Below are positions 34,356 to 41,854 of a stretch of 64,000 nt of DNA, piece after piece (the first letter of the stretch is position 1; every line of letters starts with the position of its first letter). The notes under the pieces were generated by a model. It searched no databases. It had not been told where the DNA came from and saw only the letters and a program-made list of their open reading frames with translations. Source of the stretch: Streptomyces atratus (GTDB lineage Bacteria > Actinomycetota > Actinomycetes > Streptomycetales > Streptomycetaceae); the NCBI RefSeq assembly GCF_014648655.1, contig NZ_BMRN01000036.1, forward strand, positions 1 to 64,000. The letters are read 5' to 3'. The translations under genes were made by a program, and so were the position numbers.

Positions 34356-35177
34356 TCAGATGCCGTCCTCGGCGTGCAGCGAGACTCTGGGCCTGGGGAG
34401 GCGCAACGCGGTGGGCCGCCCGGTCGCGTAGCGGACGTACTCGCGTTGCAGCCGGAATCCGGCAGTCCAGGCCAGGAGGCGGCTGGCACGGTCGTCGCGG
34501 GAGCAGGACAGAATCGCGGTGCGGCCGCGGGCGGCGATGTCCGCGCACAGACCGGTGACGCAGGCGTGGGCGAGGTGCTCACGTCGGCGGTCGGGAACTG
34601 TGGCGCATGCGATGTCCTCGTACACGCTGCCGCGGAAGTACGTGCAGGCCACGGTGAGAATCCGGCCCTTGTGGAAGGCAGCCCAGCCACATCCGGAAGC
34701 AGCGAGCCCCGCCGGGCCTTCCCAACTCGCGTGGATCCAGGCCTCTGTCGGCCCCAGCGCGGCTAGTGCCCGCGCGTCCTCGCGTACGAGCGGGCGTACC
34801 GTCACCCCATGCGGTGACCGCGGCGCCGGTGAGAATGCGGGCGCACGGCGGATGTACACCATCCGCTCTGCCGGCACGATCCTGTCGAAGGAGGCGCCCA
34901 GGACCGGCAGGAAGCGAGACGGCGCCTCCACGTAACTGTCGGCGAACGGGGCCAAGGAGCCCAGGGCGAGCGCGTGCGGATCGCCGCGCAGGAGTACATG
35001 GTTCGCACAGCTCACGGCAACGACCTGTGGCTGGAGAGCGCTGTCCGCCCACCAACGGCCGGTTCCGGTGCCGAGGACGTGTTCGACCAGGGTGGCGGAT
35101 ACCGCCGGTCCGGCGGGGAACCACCGGGTGAGCGCGGAGAGGCCGTTCGGCCGGAGCTGGATCACGAGAGACACCAC
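34356..35177 (-). CDS. GNAT family N-acetyltransferase with long N-terminal region
   Basis: A 273-residue protein whose C-terminal half is GNAT-like (VRPLVREDARALAAL, AAFHKGRILTVACTYF, VPDRRREHLAHACVTGLC resembling the acetyl-CoA loop with its R-R-x-x-x-A pattern). The N-terminal 120 residues are a separate domain seen in some actinobacterial acetyltransferases. The substrate is unknown. It starts at GTG 35177 with little ribosome-binding signal, and lies downstream of kdpF on the same strand after 216 bases where kdpA would normally be. Confidence 0.75.
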   Translation of the reverse strand: MVSLVIQLRPNGLSALTRWFPAGPAVSATLVEHVLGTGTGRWWADSALQPQVVAVSCANHVLLRGDPHALALGSLAPFADSYVEAPSRFLPVLGASFDRIVPAERMVYIRRAPAFSPAPRSPHGVTVRPLVREDARALAALGPTEAWIHASWEGPAGLAASGCGWAAFHKGRILTVACTYFRGSVYEDIACATVPDRRREHLAHACVTGLCADIAARGRTAILSCSRDDRASRLLAWTAGFRLQREYVRYATGRPTALRLPRPRVSLHAEDGI

Positions 35178-35393
35178 CTGATTCGAGTGCGGAGCGGCCC
35201 TGATAGGCCGCCCCGCGGCGGGTTCGGCGTCGGGCGGCCATACGCAGGTCCTCTCGGCGCATCCCGTACGCCGGTCCGACTCGCATGCCGGGTGCCGACT
35301 GCCCTTCCGCCCCTTGTTCTGTCGGTGAAGTGGCGACAGGGCGATGCGGGCCGTCGGACGGCCCCGCCGGCCGACCGATGCGAGAATTCGTCG

Positions 35394-35483
35394 TCAGAAT
35401 CGATCCGGGAACTTGATGGCCAGCACCAGGTACCCCAGGAGGCTCACAGCGACGATCAGACCGATGATGTTCTCAGTGGTCAC
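35394..35483 (-). CDS. kdpF: KdpF, orphan small subunit of K+-transporting ATPase
   Basis: A 29-residue single-span membrane peptide reading MTTENIIGLIVAVS then a LLGYLVLAIKFP stretch and ending DRF, the standard KdpF pattern. The GTG start at 35483 has GGGAG 5 bases upstream. KdpF stabilises the KdpFABC potassium pump and normally precedes kdpA, but no kdpA, kdpB or kdpC follows here. Together with the truncated kdpD it looks like a relic of a kdp locus that lost its pump genes. Confidence 0.85.
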   Translation of the reverse strand: MTTENIIGLIVAVSLLGYLVLAIKFPDRF

Positions 35484-35576
35484 AGCTGCTCCCGAGGGAC
35501 GGACGGCTGGTGCAGGACATATCGGCTCCTTCACGGTCGGCGGTCGTCGGGAGCGTTACGGGCATGTGTGCGTGGT

Positions 35577-36950
35577 TCAGAGACCGACGTCGCGGCTGTT
35601 GATGTCGGCGAGGGATTCACGGCGGACCAGTAGCCGCGCGCGGCCGTCGTGGACGGCGACCACCGGTGGGCGGCCGACCGCGTTGTAACTGGACGCCATG
35701 GAGAGGTGGTAGGCGCCCGCGACCGGGATGGCGACCAGGTCGCCCGGGCGGATGTCACCCGGCATGGCCACATCGGCGGCAAGCACATCGCCCGCCTCGC
35801 AATGCCGGCCGACGACGGTCGCCGTGCAGGGCTCGGCCGTAGAGCGACGGCCGATGAGCCGGGGTGCGTAGCGAACGCCGTACAGCGCAGGCCGCGGGTT
35901 GTCGCTCATCCCGCCGTCCACGGCGACGAAGGTCCGGTCTCCGGTCCTCTTGACGGCCAGCACCCGGTAGAGCGCCACGCCTGCGGGCCCGACCAGCGCA
36001 CGGCCGGGTTCGACGGTGAGCCGGGGCACGGGGATGCCGGCCGCGGCGCAGCTCGTAGCCAGTTCGCGTCGGATGCGGGCGCCGAGGGACGGTATGTCGA
36101 GCGCGGTCTCCCCCGGCCGGTGGGCGACCGCGTGCCCACCGCCCAGGTCCAGCTCCGGCAGGACGATTCCGTGCTGGAGGCGGATTTGGGCAAGCAGCCC
36201 GACCACCCGTCGAAGCGCAGTCAGGTAGGGCTTGACCGTGGTGATCTGCGAGCCGATGTGGCAGTGCAGTCCGACCAGTTCCAGTCGCGGCTGGTCGAGT
36301 ATCCGGGCGATGGCGTGCTGAGCGCTCCCGTCGGTGATCGACAGCCCGAACTTCTGGTCGTCCGTGCCTGTGCGGATCGCGGCGTGGCTGCCCGCGCTCA
36401 CGCCCGGAACCACGCGCACCAGCACCTTCTGGCGGCCGTCGGCTGGGATGAGCGCGGACAGCCGGGCGATCTCCCAGGCGCTGTCGATGACGATCCGTCC
36501 GACGCCCAGGCGCAGTGCGGCGCTCAGGTCGTCCGGGCTCTTGGCGTTGCCGTGCAGCACGATGCGTTCGGGCGGGAAGCCGGTGGTGACGGCGAGTTCC
36601 AGCTCGCCCGCGGAGCAGACGTCCAGGCCGAGGCCCTCCTCCTGCACCCAGTGCAGGAGGGCACGGCACAGGAATGCCTTCGCCGCGTAGACGACATCGG
36701 TGTCCGGGAAGGCTCGCAGGTAGGTGCGGCAGCGTTCGCGTACCTCGCCCTCGTCAAGGAGATAGACCGGGGTACCGAACCGCTCGGCCACCTCTGCGAG
36801 GGAAACGCCTCCCACCGCGACGTCGCCGCGGGAGGCGAGCCGCGCCGAAGCGGGCCAGACGGACAGACTTGCGGCGTTGCCCGGCGGCACGGGGGCCACG
36901 TGCGGCATGGCCGGTACCGGCGCCGGCAGTCCTGGCAGTGTCGTGGTCAT
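35577..36950 (-). CDS. lysA: Diaminopimelate decarboxylase
   Basis: A 457-residue fold-type III PLP decarboxylase. The PLP lysine is in VVYAAKAFLC (about residue 90), GLHCHIGSQ follows in the barrel, and the substrate and cofactor loops VEPGRALVG and GGMSDNPRP are present. It converts meso-diaminopimelate to lysine. An N-terminal proline-rich extension of about 45 residues precedes the conserved domain. ATG 36950 has GAGGGA nearby. It lies upstream of kdpF and downstream of a SAV_915 protein, with 17 bases between them, so these may be one transcript. It may be an accessory paralogue, because primary lysA genes usually sit elsewhere. Confidence 0.9.
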   Translation of the reverse strand: MTTTLPGLPAPVPAMPHVAPVPPGNAASLSVWPASARLASRGDVAVGGVSLAEVAERFGTPVYLLDEGEVRERCRTYLRAFPDTDVVYAAKAFLCRALLHWVQEEGLGLDVCSAGELELAVTTGFPPERIVLHGNAKSPDDLSAALRLGVGRIVIDSAWEIARLSALIPADGRQKVLVRVVPGVSAGSHAAIRTGTDDQKFGLSITDGSAQHAIARILDQPRLELVGLHCHIGSQITTVKPYLTALRRVVGLLAQIRLQHGIVLPELDLGGGHAVAHRPGETALDIPSLGARIRRELATSCAAAGIPVPRLTVEPGRALVGPAGVALYRVLAVKRTGDRTFVAVDGGMSDNPRPALYGVRYAPRLIGRRSTAEPCTATVVGRHCEAGDVLAADVAMPGDIRPGDLVAIPVAGAYHLSMASSYNAVGRPPVVAVHDGRARLLVRRESLADINSRDVGL

Positions 36951-36967
36951 GGTGTTCCCTCAGCCGA

Positions 36968-37396
36968 TCAAGAGGTTGATGCAGGAGACGACGGCTGTGT
37001 GCCGGTCGCGCGGACAACATCGACCGCTCGCAGTTCCCACGCTGGCCGGTGCGCGCGATGCGGCGCAGGGGCCGTACGGTGGGTGACCTTCACCGCGGGT
37101 GAGGCACTGGGCCCGGGGGCGGCGAGTAGCGGGTCGACGACGAGGCCGACAACCCCCAAGGGCGCGACGAGGGCACGTACCGCCGGCTCGGAGAGCCGGA
37201 TCCAGGTCTGCCGCTGTCCCAGGGTGAGGGTCAATCGTCGCTCGCTGGTGAAGGCGACTGCGGTGCGGACGCCAAGGGACGTACGGAAAAGACGGGCGCC
37301 GCAGCCCACGGACCCCGGCCGGACCGGAACGAACAACGCTCCGGTCCGGTTCGATTGAAGGGGGTCGGGGTCCTCGGCACACTGGTTGTCGTTCAT
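36968..37396 (-). CDS. SAV_915 family (SseB-like) protein
   Basis: A 142-residue protein of the Streptomyces SAV_915 family, with ALFVPVRPG, FRTSLGVRTAVAFTSERRL and WIRLSEPAVRALVAPLGV, the usual order in this family. The function is unknown. The ATG at 37396 has GAGGAG 4 bases upstream. Its C-terminal 45 residues are low complexity. It is probably co-transcribed with the lysA-like gene 17 bases downstream. Confidence 0.8.
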   Translation of the reverse strand: MNDNQCAEDPDPLQSNRTGALFVPVRPGSVGCGARLFRTSLGVRTAVAFTSERRLTLTLGQRQTWIRLSEPAVRALVAPLGVVGLVVDPLLAAPGPSASPAVKVTHRTAPAPHRAHRPAWELRAVDVVRATGTQPSSPASTS

Positions 37397-37729
37397 GGCA
37401 CTCCTCATGGAGACGGGTACATCACCCCGGACCACTGGCGAGCCGGGGCGTACCAGTGACGCTATGCCCGCTCCTACCGGGCCGGACGTCTCCGTTAGCG
37501 GGCCCTTGATCCCGCACACCCGACCCTTGACGCGCGATTGACGGCGGACACTCCTACGGCCCCGTTCGGCGCGTGCCGGACCTCGCGGGCGACCCGGCAG
37601 CGATGTCCGGGCGTGTTCGACACGCTGTGCCGGCCATCGCTACGAGCAGTAGCGGACGGGGGCCGGTCCAGCTGATCGGTGCGCCCATCGACGCCCACAT
37701 CATCAAGGAGTCATCAAGGCAGGACGGAA
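37397..37729. promoter_or_regulatory. Divergent intergenic region
   Basis: These 333 bases separate the SAV_915 gene (minus) and the DUF4118 gene (plus), so promoters for both directions should lie here. TTGACG occurs twice close together on the plus strand (37528 and 37538) and could be -35-like. I see no convincing dyad or protein-coding frame. Confidence 0.4.
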
Positions 37730-38629
37730 ATGAACACGGAAGCGTCGGCCCCCGCTACACCTGGGGTGGAGGTGTGCCTCATGCTTCTGTACCTCACCCG
37801 GGGCCAGGTGGCGGTCGGGGCCGCCCTCGCGCTGCCACCGGTCGTGTGCGCGGTGCTGGTGCCCGTCCGGACCGACATGTCCAACACCAATGCGGCCCTT
37901 GTACTCGTCGTCACCGTGGTGGCCGTGGCCGCCCTGGGCCATCGCCTGGCCGGTACGCTCACGGCCCTGTCCGCAGCGATGTGGTTCGACTTCCTCCTCA
38001 CCCGCCCATACGGACAGTTGGCCATCACCAAGGCCGCCGACATCACCACCGCTGTGCTGCTCCTTGTCGTCGGCATCGCCGTCTCCCAGCTCGCGGCCCG
38101 GGCCCGGGAACTCAAGGTGATAGCCCTCACCGACGATGACTACCTGGCACAGATCCACCACACCGCCCGGCTGGCCGAGACCTCCACCAGCCCGCACACC
38201 GTGATCGACCATGTGTGTCGGCAGCTCGTGGGACTCCTCGGCCTGAGCGGCTGCCGCTTCGAATACGGCGCCCTCATCGGACACCCGCCCTGTCTGAAGG
38301 AGGACGGCACCATTGCCTGGGACCACCGCCGCTGGGACGCCGACCGCGACGGCCTGCCCGGCGAGGAGCTGGAACTGCGGGTCTTCCACAACGGACGCTT
38401 CCACGGTCGGTTCATGCTCCAGCCCTCGCCCGGAGCGGCGCCCCCGCTCGCCGCGCGTCTGGTCGTGGTGACCCTGGCCAACCAGGTCGGGGCGGAACTC
38501 GACACGGCCGGCCGCGCCCACGCCGGCGGTGTCACAGGCTCCACTGGCGCAGTTCGTCGGCGATGGCCCGGACGTCCGCCTTGCCCTCCTTCACCAGTCG
38601 AGCCAGGTCGCGCACCTGTCGGGGGTTGA
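37730..38629 (+). CDS. DUF4118 membrane protein, KdpD-like sensor without kinase
   Basis: A 299-residue protein. After a short N-terminus come four hydrophobic segments of the DUF4118 type (AVGAALALPPVVCAVLV, AALVLVVTVVAVAALG, then MWFDFLLTRPYGQLAI and ITTAVLLLVVGIAVSQLAA). A coiled linker and a GAF-like cytoplasmic region ending around VVTLANQVGAELD follow. No H-box or ATPase domain is present. The last 40 residues are Pro/Arg-rich and overlap a minus-strand coding fragment, so the true end may have been altered. The ATG at 37730 has AGGACGG upstream. It may sense membrane or K+ state by pairing with another kinase. Confidence 0.75.
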   Translation: MNTEASAPATPGVEVCLMLLYLTRGQVAVGAALALPPVVCAVLVPVRTDMSNTNAALVLVVTVVAVAALGHRLAGTLTALSAAMWFDFLLTRPYGQLAITKAADITTAVLLLVVGIAVSQLAARARELKVIALTDDDYLAQIHHTARLAETSTSPHTVIDHVCRQLVGLLGLSGCRFEYGALIGHPPCLKEDGTIAWDHRRWDADRDGLPGEELELRVFHNGRFHGRFMLQPSPGAAPPLAARLVVVTLANQVGAELDTAGRAHAGGVTGSTGAVRRRWPGRPPCPPSPVEPGRAPVGG

Positions 38630-38680
38630 CTCCGCAGCCGGTGTCGTGTCTGGCGAGGTAGAGGCTGCAGGCGCAGCCCC
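38532..38680 (-). pseudogene. C-terminal fragment related to the protein at 40047-40373
   Basis: About 48 codons read CACSLYLARHD and then VNPRQVRDLARLVKEGKAD with a normal stop. CACSLYLA matches CACGLYLA at the end of the protein encoded at 40047-40373, and the underlying DNA (38655-38685 against 40062-40090) is nearly identical. Nothing upstream in this frame resembles the rest of that protein, so this is a broken or recombined copy. It overlaps the 3' end of the DUF4118 gene. Confidence 0.5.
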
Positions 38681-38901
38681 CTGATGGCAACGGAGCGGGA
38701 GAACCCCGCCCACGTGGGCGTCCCAATGGCCGTTGACATCGGCGGCACGCTGCTGTCGGCCTGCCCACGTTCAGCACGGGTCGTTCGTCCTCCTCGGCCG
38801 GTCTTGCCTCTGTACCCGGATGCTGTTCATATTCGAGTCGGTCGGCTGGGGTTGACCCTCGACTTGGTGGAGGGCTCAGGGTTCTGGGTGTGGAGAGCGA
38901 G

Positions 38902-39987
38902 ATGCGCAGTATTGGTGAGATGGCCCGGGACAGTGGGCTGAGCGTGAGCGCCCTGCGGTTCTACGACGGTGCCGGCGTGCTGGTCCCGACTTGGGTGGAT
39001 CCTGTGAGCGGCTACCGCTGGTACGGCCCCGAGCAGCTTGAAGAGGCCCGGTTGCTGGCCCGGCTGCGCCGGGCCGGTATGCCGTTGGCGGACATTCGGC
39101 TGGTGCTGGCCGGCTGGTCCAGTGAGGACACCGACCTGGTGCGGCAGCTGCTTCAGGCGCATCTGCGTCGTCTTGAACTGGGGCTGTTCGATGCCCGCAT
39201 TGAGTTCTCCGCAGTCCGAGCGCTACTCGAATGCAGGGAGAATCCCATGACTTTGCTCCGCTCCGCCAGCGCCGTCCGGCTGGCTGTCTCCGCGCCTGAG
39301 CTGGCCGCGGCGTTGGACGCGGTCCGCTTCGCCGCCAGTACCGACCCGGAGCTGCCGATGCTCGGCGGTGTCCTGTTCGACATCGAGGGTGAGACGCTCC
39401 ATGTCGTGGCCACCGACCGGTACCGGATGGCAGTCGCACAAGCCGGTACCACCGGGCATGGCGGGCCCCGTATGCAGGTCATCGTGCCGTCCCCGCTTGC
39501 CGACGCGATGCGAGCGTTGCTGAGTGACGACGCATCCGCCCAGCTCACTGTGGACGGTGACCGCGTGGTCTTGGAGGCAGGGGACCGTCAGGCGGCCGGC
39601 CAGTGTCTCGATCACGACTTCCCTGATTACCGTCGCCTCATCCGCCTGCCGGCAGGGCACCGTGCCCTCGTCGATGTCCCGGCTTTCCGGGTGGCGGTGG
39701 AAACCGGCCCGGTCCGTGTCAGCGAAGTGCGCGAGCAGGACGGTGTGTCCTGTGACCTCAGCGTGCTCAAGGCGGCGGGCGACGGCACGGTGCGCGTCTG
39801 CGAAGACGGTGACGACGGCCAGGGCAACATCGCCGTCAATCGCGAGTTCTTGCTGCATGCCCTCGCCGCTGGGGCCCGGGACCAACTGATTCTGGAGGTC
39901 GGCGCCCCTACGGCGCCCCTGGCGATCCGCCGGACCGACGCCGAGGACACGTTTTCGATACTGATGCCTGTCCGCCTGGAAAACTGA
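38902..39987 (+). CDS. MerR-type DNA-binding domain fused to DNA polymerase III beta-clamp domains
   Basis: A 361-residue fusion. Residues 1-115 are a MerR winged helix (RSIGEMARDSGLSVSALRFYD, GYRWYGPEQLEEARLL) with the following helix. From about residue 120 it resembles two sliding-clamp (DnaN) domains: AVRLAVSAPELAAALDAVRFAA, LHVVATDRYRMAV (the DnaN TDRYR signature) and IAVNREFLLHAL. It is shorter than true DnaN, which has three domains, so it is unlikely to be the replicative clamp. It may dimerise through clamp folds and bind a promoter or the replication machinery. ATG 38902 has GGAGAG 4 bases upstream; an upstream in-frame GTG is at 38890. Confidence 0.85.
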   Translation: MRSIGEMARDSGLSVSALRFYDGAGVLVPTWVDPVSGYRWYGPEQLEEARLLARLRRAGMPLADIRLVLAGWSSEDTDLVRQLLQAHLRRLELGLFDARIEFSAVRALLECRENPMTLLRSASAVRLAVSAPELAAALDAVRFAASTDPELPMLGGVLFDIEGETLHVVATDRYRMAVAQAGTTGHGGPRMQVIVPSPLADAMRALLSDDASAQLTVDGDRVVLEAGDRQAAGQCLDHDFPDYRRLIRLPAGHRALVDVPAFRVAVETGPVRVSEVREQDGVSCDLSVLKAAGDGTVRVCEDGDDGQGNIAVNREFLLHALAAGARDQLILEVGAPTAPLAIRRTDAEDTFSILMPVRLEN

Positions 39988-40046
39988 CTGGTCGGCTTTG
40001 GAAGTCCTTAGGGGGCGGCTCCGGAGCCGGTGCCGTGTGGCGTTGG

Positions 40047-40373
40047 TCAGATGTCCGGGGTGGCGAGGTAGAGGCCGCAGGCGCAGTCCCGAGCCTCCTC
40101 GGGGGTGCCGACGAAGCTGCCGGTTGGCAGGATGGTGCCCTCGTACTTGTCGGTCCTGGCGAGGCAGAGGGCGAAACCCCAAGTGCCGCCGGGTCCGCCG
40201 TAGCGCAGACGCATGAGCTTGATGCTGTCGCCGTCGGCCAGTTCGCCGTCCACGTAGGCGAACTGGCCGCGGTGGCGGATGTACACAGCGGCCAGCTGGG
40301 GCCAGGCCGTGCGGGCTCGAGCGGTGAGCTTCTGGGCGTGGGAGGACTTGATCGACTCCGGCACGATGGGCAT
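40047..40373 (-). CDS. Conserved hypothetical protein
   Basis: A 108-residue protein of unknown function, with ARTAWPQLAAVYIRHRGQFAYVDGEL, RLRYGGPGGTWGFALCLA and the end CACGLYLATPDI. Secreted or membrane signals are absent. It has two close in-frame ATGs; I chose 40373. The end is shared with the fragment at 38532-38680. It lies between the MerR/clamp fusion and the IS630 remnant, and its upstream region is close to that element. Confidence 0.65.
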   Translation of the reverse strand: MPIVPESIKSSHAQKLTARARTAWPQLAAVYIRHRGQFAYVDGELADGDSIKLMRLRYGGPGGTWGFALCLARTDKYEGTILPTGSFVGTPEEARDCACGLYLATPDI

Positions 40374-40459
40374 GGGGGTCATCCTGCCTGGTCGCGGTCT
40401 CGGGTACTGCGGCCGGATCCGACCGGTAAGATCCACTTCTGCTGATCGGCCTGCCGGCC

Positions 40460-41415
40460 TTGCCCGTTGCCGCCGCCTGCCCGATATCGCTGACCGCTTC
40501 GCAGAGGCACCGGCTGAAGACGATGGCCCACGGCCACAAGACCGAGCACCGGATGCGCCTGCGTGCACAGGTCGTGCTGCACGCGGCGCGGGGCCGGTCC
40601 AACGCGCGCATCGCCCAGGAGACGGGCCTGCACCTGGATACCGTGCGCACCTGGCGGGGCCGGTTCGCCGCACAAGGCCTGGACGGGCTGGCCGACCGCG
40701 AGCGCACCGGCCGCCCCCGGTGTTCACCGCGTTGCAGGCCGTCCAGGTCAAGGCACTGGCCTGCCGGCTGCCCGCCGAGACCGGCACCCCGCTGTCGTAC
40801 TGGTCCTGCCCGGAGCTGGCCCGCGAGGCCGTCGAGCAGGGCATCGCCGAGACGGTGTCCGCGTCCACCGTGCGCCGCTGGCTCGCCCAGTACGCGCTCA
40901 AGCCCTGGCAGCACCGCTCCTGGATCTTCATCACCGACCCGGACTTCCGCGCCAGGGCCGCCCGCGTGCTCAACCTGTACGCCCGCACCTGGAACGGCGA
41001 GTCGCTCGGCGAGGATGAGTGCGTCATCAGCGCCGATGAGAAGACCTCCATCCAGGCCCGCTGCCACCCTGGCCCCCGGCCAGGCCCGCGCGGTGCGCGT
41101 CAACCACACCTACGGCCGCGGGGGCGCCCTGGCCTACCTGGCTGCCTACGACGTCCCCCGAGCGAGGTTGTTCGGCCGCACCGGGCCGCGCACCGGCATC
41201 GACCCGTTCATGAACCTGGTCGCCCAGGTCATGAGCCGCGAGCCGTACGCCTCCGCCAAGCGGGTCTTCTGAATCGTGGACAATGCGTCCTCCCACCGGG
41301 GGCAGAAGGCCACCGACCGGCTGACCGCCGCGTTCCCGAACGCGGTCATGGTGCACACCCCCGTCCACGCCTCCTGGCTGAACCAGGTGGAGATCTACTT
41401 CTCCGTGGTCCAGCG
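40460..41415 (+). pseudogene. IS630-family transposase, multiply disrupted
   Basis: N-terminal HTH (ARIAQETGLHLDTVRTWRGRFA) is in one frame and the central region (VFTALQAVQVKALACRL to CVISADEKTSIQARC, first catalytic Asp) in another after a shift near 40715. It returns to the first frame near 41065 (RVNHTYGRGGALAYLAAYD). A TGA at 41270-41272 replaces the Trp expected before IVDNASSHRG (second catalytic Asp). NQVEIYFSVVQR then supplies the catalytic Glu. The end is cut and joined to an unrelated IS5-type transposase fragment. Confidence 0.85.
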
Positions 41416-41657
41416 CCCAACGCAAGCCCGGGACCAGGGGCTTCACCCCCATCCCGAAGCAGTGGGCCGTCGAGCGAACCTACGGATGGCTGATGTTTCA
41501 CCGCCGCCTGGTCCGCGACTACGAAGCCCTGCCCACCCGCTCCGAAGCCATGAGCCACCTCGCCATGACCGACCTCATGGCCCGCCGCCTCACCGGGGAA
41601 ACCACCGTGTCCTGGCGCGACCCGGCATCCCAGGACGAAACGCAATCCACGGGATGA
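41409..41657 (+). pseudogene. C-terminal fragment of an IS5-family transposase
   Basis: From the IS630 junction, a frame reads KQWAVERTYGWLMFHRRLV, then RSEAMSHLAMTDLMARRLTG and a stop at 41655-41657. This is the end of IS5-family transposases of the type with VERTFGWL and R-L-x-R-D-Y-E. The rest of the gene is missing, so one IS recombined into or was deleted up to another. Confidence 0.8.
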
Positions 41658-41854
41658 AACACCGGGAGAAAACGACCTCTTAACGAGCCCCCTCGCACCT
41701 CGACATGCCACGGTTCACGACGAATTCATCCGAAGTAACACCGGGGGCCTTGCCGTACCTGCGCGCTCTTTCTATCTTCATGATCGTTCCGGGAACTGGA
41801 CTCCACAAGGGCAGCCCGGAATACCAAGTACGCACGAAAAGGAAGTGCTTCATC

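Noticed and set aside
41705..41854. Upstream in-frame extension of the GH92 protein from 41705
   Set aside because: It would bury the signal peptide 50 residues inside the protein; ATG 41855 has a ribosome-binding site and starts the signal.
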